Shown: positions 22,483-33,154, counted from the first letter of the stretch. The stretch: DNA of 64,000 nt from Hyposmocoma kahamanoa (GCF_003589595.1 NW_020654748.1:4108017-4172016); one strand, 5' to 3'. A program made the numbers and translations. The notes: generated by a model not told the origin, from the sequence alone.

Positions 22483-22745
22483 ATAGATGGCGTTACGGCT
22501 AAAAAGTCGTTGAAAAACCAAATACAAAGATACGACAACAAGCACACAGAAAAATTCGCGAGGTCCGCTGGTTCTTTCCGTGGCTTAGTTGGCATAGCAT
22601 CTACCACGGTTTGCTAGAAGACGTCGGTTCAAATCCGGCCGGATCGAAGGAAAATATTCTAAGTGTTCGACCTTTGTATTAATAATTATAACAAACTAGT
22701 GGAGTAATTTCACAAAAAATAATTGAATATCAATTCATAAAAAAA
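22483..22745 (+). mobile_element. SINE-M, intact copy
   Basis: Upstream block AGATGGCGTTACGGCTAAAA, then a tRNA-like head with A-box-like TGGCTTAGTTGG (22580s), GACGTCGGTTCAAATCCGGC with a one-base B-box change, then a tail ending in an A-rich run. It matches the minus-strand copy at 32375-32600 over its length. It stands about 80 bp after the palindromised copy. Confidence 0.8.
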
Positions 22746-22769
22746 ATTATATAACACATGTTGTCATAA

Positions 22770-23745
22770 TTGCAATATAATCAATCTACTGAGATTATTA
22801 CGGACTCAATTGGGAGTCTCGGAGGAAATACAATGACTATGGATTTCAAGAAAATTGCCAGAATTAGGGCCCAAATCGCGCCTCTTCCGGAAAATTCTTG
22901 CAGTCTTGAGAATTACCGCAACTACCGTATAGTATCTAGTTTGTATGTTCATAATACTATGCACAATTTCGTTGTAAGACTTCGTTTCCACTTCTTTCAG
23001 CGGCAATGTAAATTAAGCTTTACGTCTCTTGAATTTAGAGTGGAACATTGCATTCAAGAAAATGATAATTCGAATGTGCAAAGTGCGGAATGAGCTGCTT
23101 TCTGCGGTTTTCTTTACTATGACATGATCTTTCAAAATACCCCTGACTGGAGCTTGTTGAAGTAGATAACGAGTCGGTAGGGTTTCTGGTGCTGCAATTC
23201 AATGATGACAAGACGAGTGCTTACTGAGGAGAGCTTTAATTGCGTGCAAATTTTACTAAGAAATACAATTTCCGCATGGTTCTTTAATCAGCCTATGTGT
23301 AGCTTATGTTCAAGAACAAAAAAGTTTTATTTTGCTTGTTTTATTTACCTTTTGTCAGCTTTTTCGTGACATTTAGTAGCCTGCTGTTCATTTGTCTTTG
23401 TGATAAGGTGATGTTTTTGGATCGCTAAAGCATAATAGTCTCAGAGCCCCCTTTATTCTTAGAACACAAAGTTCTTATCTCTTTGTATAAACTTCACCAG
23501 TTTGAATAACTGACATAATGTAATCTTATTTTAGGGTAGGAAGGTAATAGAAAACATTAGCATTTATGTTGTTTTGCCGGTGTTATTTATTAAAATGCTT
23601 TGTTACAGTTTGATCATTCGCTTTGGGTACAACAACTTTTGACTTAAAATTAAATACACTGACTAACTCAAATATTAAACAAAAGACATATTTATGGTAG
23701 CGTTGTAAATTTTAGCAAAAATATATATATTTTGATGTTAAGAGA
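22770..23745. other. No gene recognised
   Basis: A 107-codon plus frame (22770-23093) and an overlapping 66-codon minus frame are present. Neither has recognisable motifs or a splice context I would defend. Confidence 0.5.
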
Positions 23746-23893
23746 CCGGATGAACAAGTCACACGTAAGCGACACGTCTATCCATAACCAGTGCCACTCA
23801 GAGCGTTAAATCGCAAAGATCCGAAGAGCACTGTCATTGTTCCTTGTCACTTGTGCCATGCGCCAGTCATTTCACCAGTAAGCATCCTTATTA

Positions 23894-24308
23894 GAGCGTT
23901 TGCGCAAAACGTCCGATCCCTATCAGGGGGTCTACTATCGATCTCCGTCCGACATCCATCCGAAACAATTACCGACAAATAAGTAATATTCGACAAAATT
24001 AAAAGACAAGTATCAAGTATGAAGCTTCATTCGCATCACGCGTCTTTTAATTTGGTCAAGTATTACTTATTTGGCAGTAATTGTTTCGGGCGAATGTCGG
24101 ACGGAGATCGAGAGTAGATCCCCAGTTCTGAATCCGAGAAATGACGGTCCGAAATGTCACAATGATCATTTTATTTATAGGATTCGAACAGGACTTGGTG
24201 CACAAGCGACATCCGAAGTGGGATTGAGTTTTCTACATTTGTATTATTTTGTATAGTCTCGAATTTGGAACGAATACGAATGAATAATATGAATTCAGTG
24301 CACAAATG
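23894..24308. mobile_element. Family C MITE, copy 2
   Basis: Begins GAGCGTTTGCGCAAAACGTC and ends with the inverse of GGGCATTTGTGCACTGAATT. The interior matches 9258-9935, including GTGCACAAGCGACATCC, the exact site where copy 1 was hit by a hAT-type MITE. Confidence 0.6.
23926..24123. mobile_element. Family P MITE (198 bp)
   Basis: Long inverted repeats of about 80 bp: GGGGTCTACTATCGATCTCC against GGGGATCTACTCTCGATCTC. A short centre contains TCAAGTATGAAGCTT. Flanks are compatible with a 3-bp CAG duplication. Inserted in family C. Confidence 0.8.
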
Positions 24309-24410
24309 CCCTTCACTTCAAAACCGGAACACAGCAATGCTCACATTACTGCCTGAATGCAGAAATAGATAAGGTGGCAGTACTTCTCTGGACTAACTTT
24401 TTTACAAGCG

Positions 24411-24820
24411 CTGCTGCTAATAAATGTACGGCGATTAATTTAGATTAAGTTTATCATTTCAGCAGTTTATGCACCTGCCGGTGTAGGGAAATGTCTCAAT
24501 AAGCTCAATGGCTTAATCCAGGTCAACCTGCCATGCTGGTAGTAATATAGTCGGATTAGTGGTCATCCAATATGCACTTAATTTACATCCGTTTGAATAT
24601 GCATGGAAAGGGTGCGGCAGTTTCTCAGCACTCAACAGATCGTCTCATAAGCGTGAATTCTGCAACAATGGCTGTGAGTGTTTTGTATGTTAGCTTTATT
24701 ATAGTATATTATAGTAAAATAATTTTCATACCACATATTGTATGTTATATTTCAGGTTGTCGAATAGATTTTTTCCACCCTATACAATAAATAAATAATA
24801 TAAGATAACATTAAATACGT
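24411..24820. other. No gene or repeat recognised
   Basis: Unique sequence; the 72-codon frame at 24572-24790 has no recognisable features. Confidence 0.45.
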
Positions 24821-24821
24821 T

Positions 24822-25012
24822 GCTTTGATCCCAATGTAAGTAGCTAAAGCACTTATGTAATGGAAATCGAAAACAACGACGCTACCACAAACACCCAGAC
24901 CTGAGACACAACAGAAAAGTTAATTTTCCCACATTGACCCGGCCGGGAATCGAATCCGGGATCTTTGCGTGGCAGACCAGCATAGTAACCGTTCGGCCAC
25001 GAAGGCAGTTGA
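24822..25012 (-). mobile_element. Chimeric SINE: SINE-B head with SINE-E tail
   Basis: On the minus strand the head (GCCTTCGTGGCCGAACGG, TCTGCCACGC, GGATTCGATTCCC) is SINE-B. Downstream, the sequence follows SINE-E (TTTTCTGTTGTGTCTCAGGT, GTTTGTGGTAGCGTCG, CATAAGTGCTTTAGCTA) to its end, as in 52020-52225. The junction lies just after the B box. The B box reads GATTCGATTCC, close to consensus. Confidence 0.8.
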
Positions 25013-25293
25013 ATACTTAAAGAAAATATTTATTTACTTTACTTAAAATTAATGACTGCATTAACAGATTGTTTTAAAAAGCTTACTTCAGCTGGAAATC
25101 GAACCAACTAAAATTGCACAACATAAACACTCACTCGATATGATCTATAATCGACAGAATGAATGATAAGAATACAATCTTTCCATTGAACATTGGGTAT
25201 TATGATTAAAGACTGTAGTAGTCCAATTACCAAATTAGGTAAGCTTTTTGTATTAATAAAAATATAATTATAACTATCTCAAGCATTTTAGGT

Positions 25294-26229
25294 GGGTGTG
25301 TAATGGAACATATAACAACAAATTATCTATTTCACTTGGTATAATAACATTTGATATAATTTCTAAGGATATAATCACTCACTGTATATAATCAACAAAA
25401 GATATAACAGCAAAAGGTATAATTTCAATGTGTATAATGAAAGCTCAGTATAACAAACAATATATATAATGATTAAGTATCATAATGTACAAATGGTATA
25501 AGCACTACCAGTATAATGTATTAAATAATATAACACAATATTTCGTTTTACGAATAGTTGAAGCGCTCTACATAATGTTGATAAGAATTTTTTTTATTCC
25601 ATTAAATGTACAATCTCAAAACATAATTGTTTTTGTACAGCTTTAAGTGCTTTTTGTTTTATAAAATATATTTATTAAAACTTTAAGCAGAATATTTAAT
25701 TGCATATAATAACGTAATCTAAACCCACAGGAGGAGGTCGAACCAACTAGCAAATGCAAACAGATTCGATTCTGGCAGCTTTGTCATATACTAACCTAAC
25801 CTAAACCCGCAGGAGGAGGTCGAACAAACTAGCAAATGCAAACGAACTCGATTCTGGCAGCTTTGTCATATACTAACCTAACCTAATCCCGCTGGAGGAG
25901 GTCGAACCAACTAGGAAATGGAAACAAATTCGGTTCATTCACCGTTGCACGTAAACACCACTGGAATTATATTAATATTTTTTTTCACGTATACACATTC
26001 AACATTTATACTCAGTAAATGTTACATCTGAAGTGTTTATATAAAATGAATATTATGCCATCGGTATATTACATTGAAAGTTGTTATATCAATCGTCTAT
26101 TATACCCAGTGACCTTTAAATCATGCAAGAATATATCAAATGTCTGTATACCAGAAATTAATTATATCTATTGAGCGTTATATCGACTAAAAATATGTCA
26201 TTTGTTGTTATATATTACGAATCGCACCC
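25294..26229. mobile_element. TIR element with phased TATAAY array (936 bp)
   Basis: Flanked by a perfect 9-bp duplication, ATTTTAGGT (25285-25293 and 26230-26238). Ends GGGTGTGTAATGGAACATAT and GGGTGCGATTCGTAATATAT share about 32 bp of terminal inverted repeat through TATAACAACAAAT. Inside each end TATAAT/TATAAC recurs about every 15 bp with unrelated spacers. A 9-bp duplication fits MULE-like or Merlin-like DNA transposons, but I do not recognise the family. No transposase frame, so non-autonomous. Confidence 0.8.
25719..25940. repeat. Tandem repeat, 82-bp unit, 2.7 copies
   Basis: Units start at 25719, 25801 and 25883. Units 1 and 2 differ at only a few positions (GGAGGAGGTCGAACCAACTA). 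The joints contain ACTAACCTAACCTAA, which resembles the insect telomere repeat CCTAA for two units only. Lies in the middle of the TATAAY element. Confidence 0.9.
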
Positions 26230-26444
26230 ATTTTAGGTAGTTCCTCTTCCTATCACATTTTCTTTCCACCCCGTATGTGATATTCAAATTTAAATTTTCT
26301 ATCTGCCTATTTATTTATTTTACAATCATCATGTTTTATTTCCTTGATTTTCATGTATTTAACACAAAGAAAAAAAGTCCTTTTTTTCCTCTTCTTCCTT
26401 CTGACAGACTCGACCCGATGTCTGTAATTGCCATGTCGGCGGGG

Positions 26445-27060
26445 CCATCGCGCTTAAGAGTTGATACTATCTCAGCTGTAATTTATTTTTTCCCGTACTA
26501 ATACGGTTTATTTCGATCAGGTCGAGCGGCATCGTATACTATACGCGTTCTATTTTGTTCACTTGATTTTTTATTTTTTTTTATTTTTATTATTAACGAA
26601 TAACAACAGCCAACTTAAATACATCTTACAACGAACAATATTTGTCCTAAATAACTTAGGCCAAAATAGTTATCCACAATGACATAATTTTTTTAGCCTT
26701 CTAGAATATATCTTAGAGAATTTAAATTTAATTTTGATTAAGGGTTAACTTAAAGTCTACAATAACTTATTTGTCGTGATGTTACATATATTAATAACAT
26801 ATGCTTTAGATTATATAATGATGTAAAGAAAATCATTGGTATGTGTAAAGCACTTATTGAATATAGCGGTTCTCTTGTAAAATTTCGAGGTACGTTTGTG
26901 TTTTATTTCTGTCGTTAAAATTTTCAGGAATCGTGTTTTCACACTGTATTATCCTAAATTTTACTGTATATTTTTTTCAAAGTGATTGATTAAACAATTT
27001 CACTTTTATGCGGAATCAACCAAAGCCATTTGGGGTGGTGTAGACTCATTATTACATTTC
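26445..27060 (+). mobile_element. Family I repeat, interrupted copy
   Basis: TTTTTCCCGTACTAATACGG and ATCGTATACTATACGCGTTC match 33430 and 33540. The second half resumes at about 26878 (TGTAAAATTTCGAGGTACG) and runs to ACCAAAGCCATTTGGGG near 27022. The 26580-26870 stretch is not in other copies and is probably an insertion of unknown type. Confidence 0.65.
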
Positions 27061-27116
27061 GTGATTGCTTTTTTTCCAAGTTAATGACATAGATGTACAA
27101 TATCGTATGTCTAGAA

Positions 27117-27516
27117 NNNNNNNNNNNNNNNNNNNNNNNNNNNNNNNNNNNNNNNNNNNNNNNNNNNNNNNNNNNNNNNNNNNNNNNNNNNNNNNNNNNN
27201 NNNNNNNNNNNNNNNNNNNNNNNNNNNNNNNNNNNNNNNNNNNNNNNNNNNNNNNNNNNNNNNNNNNNNNNNNNNNNNNNNNNNNNNNNNNNNNNNNNNN
27301 NNNNNNNNNNNNNNNNNNNNNNNNNNNNNNNNNNNNNNNNNNNNNNNNNNNNNNNNNNNNNNNNNNNNNNNNNNNNNNNNNNNNNNNNNNNNNNNNNNNN
27401 NNNNNNNNNNNNNNNNNNNNNNNNNNNNNNNNNNNNNNNNNNNNNNNNNNNNNNNNNNNNNNNNNNNNNNNNNNNNNNNNNNNNNNNNNNNNNNNNNNNN
27501 NNNNNNNNNNNNNNNN
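27117..27516. other. Assembly gap, 400 N
   Basis: Exactly 400 unknown bases. Open frames crossing it are meaningless. Confidence 1.
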
Positions 27517-27519
27517 TGA

Positions 27520-28285
27520 AAATTGCAATGTCTCTACCAAATTGAAACGACTGTGAACATCCGAGCCGTGCGAATAAAGTTCTGTGGACATCAAGCGTAC
27601 AAATTGAAGAGCATTTGAAGCGCACATAAAATTTTACGTTCGTGGGTAAAATATTTACTCATCGGAATGCAAGTGAATCACAAAATGCAAAATAAGACAA
27701 GCAGTGGGCGGCTTTGACGCGTAAGCGCATCTCAAATACATTGTTTTATCGATCCAAGGTCACTAATTATAATTTCCATGCCGTATTGTAACAATCAAGG
27801 CCATTTTACTTTACAGACACGTAGATTGTACGATTAATTTGTGTTCTTGTATTTGCGTTTGCGACGTAACAGCGTCGTGAGGTAATTATGTAGAAACAAT
27901 CGGTGCCGGTAGCAAGTATCTACACATAAATTTTGCCATGGCACGTAAATGAAATAAAACATTATACCTTTGGTTTATGGCTTAATTTACGAAAGGAACT
28001 GTTAACGATTTGCTATTTAATTCTACGTCGTAAATATTCGCGTTTTAATTGCATTAGAAGTGACTCACGATGTGGTAACAACATCCACAGAGATTGATTG
28101 AAATCAATAGCTTGCAGACACGATAATTAAAAGTGGACTTCAATGTGACAGGTTTAGGCTACGAGTTAAGTGCATTATCGATATGAGATAATTAATTACG
28201 GGTGTACGTTAAACGATCTAGGTGTAAAGACGGTCTAAAGTCACCTGCACGCAACACTTGACGTTCAACAAATCAAGACATCGAC
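27520..28285. other. No gene or repeat recognised
   Basis: Moderate GC for the window and no long open frame; nothing recognised. Confidence 0.45.
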
Positions 28286-28289
28286 TCAC

Positions 28290-28545
28290 AACAAGTCGTG
28301 CACCTGGTGGTAAGCGACATGCCTATCCATAACTGTTGCATTACCACTCAGAGCTTTAAACGCAAACATCTTAGGGGATTGTCACTACGCCCGTAACTCT
28401 GAGATATAAGTTGACAAATCCATGTGCCTGTAATTTCACCGGCATCCTTTCCAAACCTGAATAAGTAATGCCCACATTACTGCTTGGCTGTAGAAATAGC
28501 TAAGGTTCCAATACAATTACTCGACATGAGCGAAAGTTTCATAGT
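28290..28545 (-). mobile_element. SINE-A, near full-length
   Basis: Complete block order on the minus strand from AACAAGTCGTGCACCTGGTG to the 5' region near CTACTGCTTGGCTGTAGAAA. The 5' terminal GTGAAAGAG block is degraded. Confidence 0.8.
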
Positions 28546-28608
28546 TCTACCAGCAATACCAGCGTTTTAAGTTGGTCAACGTATAGGATAGTTTAGGTGC
28601 CTCAAGAG

Positions 28609-28784
28609 CCGGCCGAGCGATAGCGTACCCGTGCCTCTACCTGCAGCGGAGAGGAGGAACACCCCGGGGGTTTGGTGCGGTCGGGTTGCTCCCCTTCAGG
28701 GTTCAGCCCAGTCCCACATAACCCTGGCTCTGCCCCCGCAGGGCCGGGGTATCTGTAAGCAGATTCCCTCGGGTAATAAAAAAA
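28609..28784 (+). mobile_element. GC-rich LINE 3' end, 176 bp, 5'-truncated
   Basis: Perfect 13-bp target duplication GGTGCCTCAAGAG (28596-28608 and 28785-28797), a poly-A end (28777-28784) and abrupt GC-rich content. Shares GTACCCGTGCCTCTACCTGC, CCCCTTCAGGGTTCAGCCC and AAGCAGATTCCCTCG with the longer copy at 53569-54349. Two copies with a common 3' end and different 5' ends is the classic LINE truncation pattern. It retains a 27-bp segment missing from the other copy. Confidence 0.9.
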
Positions 28785-28984
28785 GGTGCCTCAAGAGACT
28801 TCAGTAAGTCGTAAAATGGGTTTGGTTATATTTTGCCATTACATTGCAACCTCACTATTTACGTATTACGTTGCGCTCCAAGACAATAAAATATCCATCT
28901 TACGCCTAGCGTACGAGAGGTAATGTTCATTATAATAATTAGCAGTATGTTCAAACTTTGTGTGACACTGTCACTCAACCTGTA

Positions 28985-29130
28985 CGACAGTTTATAACCC
29001 ATCCAATTCAGTAGTAGAATGGAGGTGCGAGCGCAGACCGCAGCTGACGCGTGACGACTGCGACTGCGCAGCGAGAAGTTGCGCAACAATATCGACACAC
29101 TCAACCCGCTTTTACTCGAGGCTCGTTTAC
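28985..29130. promoter_or_regulatory. CpG-rich block, possible promoter (weak)
   Basis: A GC- and CpG-rich island (GACGCGTGACGACTGCGACT) in AT-rich surroundings, not matching any repeat here. No TATA box, initiator or open frame ties it to a gene; the overlapping 81-codon minus frame (28859-29104) has no recognisable domain. Confidence 0.2.
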
Positions 29131-29388
29131 ATGAAACGCGTCAATTACGTAAAAAGTGTATCAAAGATCGTGTTCACGTAGTACAGTGTCTCGATAACAT
29201 GTAATTGTTATTTTACGATTCGATACATGTGTGCCTGATGATGGTATAATTGATACAAATGGAACGACTGTAGTATACGCCTATGGACTAGATTGTAATG
29301 TAACAGATGCATAGTTATAGTTGAAGAAATATTGTTTGCATCTATGATTATTATCTCTAGGAACGGCTGATCATTCCTATTACAATAG

Positions 29389-29538
29389 GGTAGTAAAAAT
29401 ATAATATATGGAATGCGCAGGCCGGACTACATGCTACCAGAAATTCTGAACGATCTATCAAGAACAGTGCTAAATGACATTGAGGGTGATGTCAAGAAAT
29501 GCATAACTGTTTTAAAGAGACACTATCTTGGTTTGTAG
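29389..29538 (+). pseudogene. Probable LINE ORF2 C-terminal fragment
   Basis: A plus frame ends at the stop codon 29536-29538. Its last about 40 codons, beginning RRPDYMLPEILNDL and ending LKRHYLGL, have the composition and pattern of the C-terminus of jockey/CR1-type reverse transcriptase proteins. A 3'-UTR-like AT-rich stretch follows, with AATAAAGAAG and AAATAAATAAA near 29680-29735. No upstream reverse transcriptase remains. Assignment is by pattern only. Confidence 0.4.
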
Positions 29539-29820
29539 TATAATATCTATAGCACTTATTTAAATGTAGACATATACTCTAGAATTAATTAATATTATAG
29601 TGAATTGTAAGTTAATTTAAGTGTCGAGCTTGTGAGCTCATCGTTAGGTGGTTAAACCACTAAGTTTTTACCTAGCAATAAAGAAGAGTCGTTTTTTGTA
29701 AAATTGTTCTTGAAACTGAGTAAATAAATAAAAAAATACCATTTATACGCCTTTTACTTAAACCTTACATGGACATTTTGATCTTGGTCCATATAGTACG
29801 AGCCATTTTGAGTCGAGTTT

Positions 29821-30045
29821 TTGGGTTTGTAGCTACTGAACCCGGGGTCGATTTAAGTTGCAACGGAACCTGAATGAGCCCAAATGCGACTATCATGTGA
29901 TCCCGCGACAGGATCCTTGTCAAAAATGATTAAATTTGAATCCCATCCAGTCCCGGGTTCAGTTGCACCTCATGAGATGACATTAAATTTGTATTGTCTG
30001 GTAGTCTGGGTTCAGATGCTACAAACCCGAGTTTGGGTTTTTTCT
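29821..30045. mobile_element. Family J MITE (about 220 bp)
   Basis: Imperfect inverted ends: TTTTTGGGTTTGTAGCTACT on the left and the inverse of AAACCCAAACTCGGGTTTGT on the right, both leading to GAACCC. No clear target duplication and no second copy in the window. Confidence 0.5.
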
Positions 30046-30217
30046 GAATTTGAGTTATAAGTTATTTCTTTACACGTCAGTAGGGCTAACACGAAAGGGA
30101 GCGCCTAGCGTGAGAACGATCTAAAGCGGGAGATATTGCTATTCTCGCATAGAGATCTGCTTTATGTCGCTCTCGCGCATGTCGCGCCTTATCGTCTTAG
30201 CCCTACAGGTCATTTAT

Positions 30218-30412
30218 TTTTTGACCGACCTCAAAAAAAGGAGGAGGTTCTCAATTCGACTGTATGTTATTTTTGTATGTCTGTTACCGATTTTGATGAT
30301 TCTTTTTTGTTGGAACCTCAGTAGTGGTCCCATTTAAATTTGACAAAAATATTTCACCTCTCAGGGTGGCAAACTAGGGGATCAAAGACTTTTGAGGTCG
30401 GTTTTGAAGTAC
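30218..30412 (+). mobile_element. Family K repeat
   Basis: TTGACCGACCTCAAAAAAAG at the left and TTTTGAGGTCGGTTTTGAAG at the right form short terminal inverted repeats. The interior GATTTTGATGATTCTTTTTTG is shared with 20214-20345. Confidence 0.7.
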
Positions 30413-30419
30413 TCTATAC

Positions 30420-31100
30420 TGAGATTATTTAAACTGTAGAGAAATACAAACTACGACGACTACTACAAATTCAACAAAACTAATCCCGCGTAAAGATTAT
30501 CAAGTTCAGAGTTAAGTACCAGTGCATAAAAGTTTGAACTAGTTGTTTGCATTATACAGATAGCACGTGCGTTATCGAGACGTTCACTCTTTTGTTCTAT
30601 TGCACTCAAAAGATAAAAATATAAGATGAATCGGTGCAAATATTATTTCATCAATTATACTTTTTTGTGTTTTTTGCTTACCAGTTCTAAAACAAACCAG
30701 TAATTAATTACATTTTAAAAAAGCTTTTTCTTCACCTAAAATTACTGACAAAAAACTTTGCTTTATATCTGAATTTTTATCAATAACAGCAATTATTAAA
30801 CTTATGCAAGCCAATACTTTTACTTTTGTCGTAACGCCCGTACCGGAATAGTTTGCAAAAAAGCCTTTTTTGTTCACGTCGTATTACGATTATGATATTA
30901 GCAATTATTTTCCAATTATTGCAAAAAGTTTGTATTACATAGTCGGCTGATTATATTACGTTTACCAGTCAGCAGTATTTTCTAAAGTCAACAAACTTCA
31001 GAAGCATTCAAGTTTAGCTGGTGTAACTATTGAGAACTAAATGATTATCGTATGTATGTAGTTATAGGTTACTTGCTACATTTTTCGAATAGTCCTTCAT
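30420..31100. other. No gene or repeat recognised
   Basis: AT-rich, no open frame of note. Confidence 0.45.
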
Positions 31101-31131
31101 GATTTAAGCGTTAGTAGAACAGACGGCTGTT

Positions 31132-31332
31132 TGGGTAGAAAGGTTCTCGAATGAAGACCACGAGCCGGAAGGTGGTCATTGGGACGGCCCTGGGAGTACA
31201 TGGGCGGACGAACTTGTAAGGATGCTGGGTAACGGATACATGCTCGTCGCACCTGATCTGCTAGTCTGCAAATCTTTGGGGAGGCCTATGTTCGGTAGTG
31301 GACGTCTTCCGGCTGATATGATGATAATTTAA
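31132..31332 (+). pseudogene. RTE-type LINE ORF2 C-terminus remnant
   Basis: An open frame of about 66 codons ends at the stop 31330-31332. Its residues follow the RTE-clade C-terminal pattern: WADELVRMLGNGYM corresponds to the usual W-x-DD/DEL-x-x-x-x-G-x-x-W segment, followed by SLGRPMF in the place of SLGEAY. The nucleotides GTGGACGTCTTCCGGCTGAT and the ATGATGATAA end are the typical 3' end in lepidopteran copies. The reverse transcriptase core and 5' part are absent. Key tryptophans of the motif are mutated, so it is dead. Confidence 0.7.
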
Positions 31333-31636
31333 GCGCACAATCAAGTCTGCTCTCAGGTCTGCGTCAATATAGTTTCATATAAATTTTTTTCTGTATATTT
31401 TTAATGTACATATATACATATATATATATTTGAGTATTTTTAATTAAATTATCTTGTTTTTAATAGTTACTATTTTAATAATACTCGTAATATTTAATTC
31501 ATTGTAGCTTAAATTTTATTTTATTAAATTTTATTAATGTTATTAATTAATAATGTTTATTAATGTTAGTTTAAATTTGCATTGCATTGGCATTCAATTT
31601 TTTTTTAATTACTCCACTAGTTTGTTATAATTAATT

Positions 31637-32374
31637 TAGAGTTATAATGAATATTCGCTATTCGGCGTATTCGGCTTGTTTTTTGCTATTCAGCCGAATA
31701 CCGAATACCTAAAAAGTAGAAGAAGCCAGAAAAACACAGTAAAGTATCATGTAACATTTATGAATTAATGTTATTTTCTAAAACATCATAGGAAATGCAA
31801 CATAAATACTTAAGTTATTTTTAAGAGATCAAAAAAGGCAAAAAACTAAATGCAAACGACCTACTTGTAATTGAAGTTTAGTCATGACTAAATAAACGCT
31901 AACAGGTGAACTAAGTACTTATTATTTGTAAACCAAACTTGAATTAAGTTTTTAAAAGTTAATCAAACTGGGCCTCAAGTCTAATTTTAAATCCTCTTAG
32001 TTGTGTCGATAGAGAGCCAATGGCAGTACTTTGTATGTTCGTTTGGTATTCTGCTAAGAGTTATACAAAACATACAACATCCTGCCATTGACACTATCGA
32101 CACACAACTGAGATGACTTAAAATTGGCAGATTTGGGACCCTGAAGTAAAATAAACAAACTTAACTTTCTTCATTCGGATGACATAAATTTAAATTATAA
32201 AATTGAAAATTAAATTATATTTTTATTTGCCACAATTGAAGTTAATAAGTGCTAGGTTATGATGCAGAAAAATCAACTTTTTTGAATATGCGACGCGCCG
32301 AATATTCGGCCACACTCCTAGCCGAATATTCGGTATTCGGCCAAAGGCCAAATATACTATTCGTTTCAACTCTA
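31637..32374. mobile_element. ATTCGG-array TIR element (738 bp)
   Basis: Ends TAGAGTTATAATGAATA and the inverse of TAGAGTTGAAACGAATA. Both subterminal regions are crowded with ATTCGG/CCGAAT motifs (for example CCGAATATTCGGTATTCGG). The target duplication in the SINE-M tail is imperfect (ATAATTA-type, about 8 bp), compatible with a hAT non-autonomous element. It contains a family L element. Confidence 0.65.
31970..32141. mobile_element. Family L palindromic MITE (172 bp)
   Basis: Inverted arms of about 75 bp: GGGCCTCAAGTCTAATTTTA against GGGTCCCAAATCTGCCAATT. Inner shared blocks include TTGTGTCGATAG and CAATGGCAG. Nested inside the ATTCGG element. Confidence 0.75.
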
Positions 32375-32600
32375 ATAATTATTAATACAAAGATTCACAC
32401 TTAGATAAAATTCCTTCGATCCGGCCGGATTCGAACCGACGTCTTCTAGCAAACCGTGTCGGGCGCTATGCCAACTAAGTCACGGAACAAATCAGCGGAC
32501 CTCACGAAGTTTGTCGGATCTTCGTATTTGGTTTTCAATGACTTTTTAGCCGTAGCGCCATCTATGAAAAATCTATGAAAGTATTTCGTCACCGTTTCGT

Positions 32601-33154
32601 TGGTTAGTTTATTTTGTTGTATTTTATTTCATTGGATCAACTTGTTTATTTCTTTCTGTCGTGTCCACGCTTGTACGCCGTGGCTACTTTTTATTGAGGC
32701 AGAATTCGATATTAGTGTCTGTGTCACAGTTTCAACTTTGTTATATTTAATTCATGTCTTGTTGTCCTCAAAATATGATTATTATTATAACAAATCTAGT
32801 CATAGTTATTCGAATGACCCAATAATGTGTACAGCGACACTTATTTACATAAATACGTAAGAATGTTATGTTGGAATTTCGCTGTTTTCTTTTCACTTTT
32901 TGTACGATCCCGCTAGAAAGTCAACCGGTTGTTATAGTTTCGTTTTGCTATTATTCAACAATGTCGAAGGTTAAATATAGATCGGTTATATAAAAAAGTT
33001 TTATAATATTATGACATTCCATAACTTGTTTTTAATAACAAAAACTTGTAATAAAGAATGCAATCGAGTTTTAAAATTTACCCAGTATATGTGAGTTTAT
33101 GTACTTGGTGTAATAGATATACAGAGTTATTTGAAATAATCATATAATATTGCA
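32601..33154. other. No gene recognised
   Basis: An 86-codon plus frame at 32600-32860 is rich in hydrophobic residues but begins in the SINE-M edge and has no motif. Confidence 0.45.

Larger units (their letters stand above)
23747..24410 (-). mobile_element. SINE-A split by nested MITEs
   Basis: The 3' part is at 23747-23893 (minus) and the 5' part at 24304-24410 (AAAACCGGAACACAGCAATG onward). The interruption is a family C MITE that itself contains a family P MITE. Confidence 0.75.
31592..32600 (-). mobile_element. SINE-M, minus strand, split by a TIR element
   Basis: The tail (ATTACTCCACTAGTTTGTTA) lies at about 31605-31636. The head and upstream part lie at 32375-32600, including GGATTCGAACCGACGTCTTC and the inverse of AGATGGCG. 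The B box is intact. Confidence 0.75.

Noticed and set aside
25294..25570. TATAAY array as a cluster of TATA-box promoters
   Set aside because: Regular spacing at both ends of a transposon with target duplications is better explained as element structure; no gene starts nearby.
25790..25890. Interstitial telomere repeat
   Set aside because: Only two CCTAA units occur at each joint, and they are part of the 82-bp unit.
26990..27627. Several 150-211 codon frames
   Set aside because: They exist only because the 400-N gap contains no stop codons.
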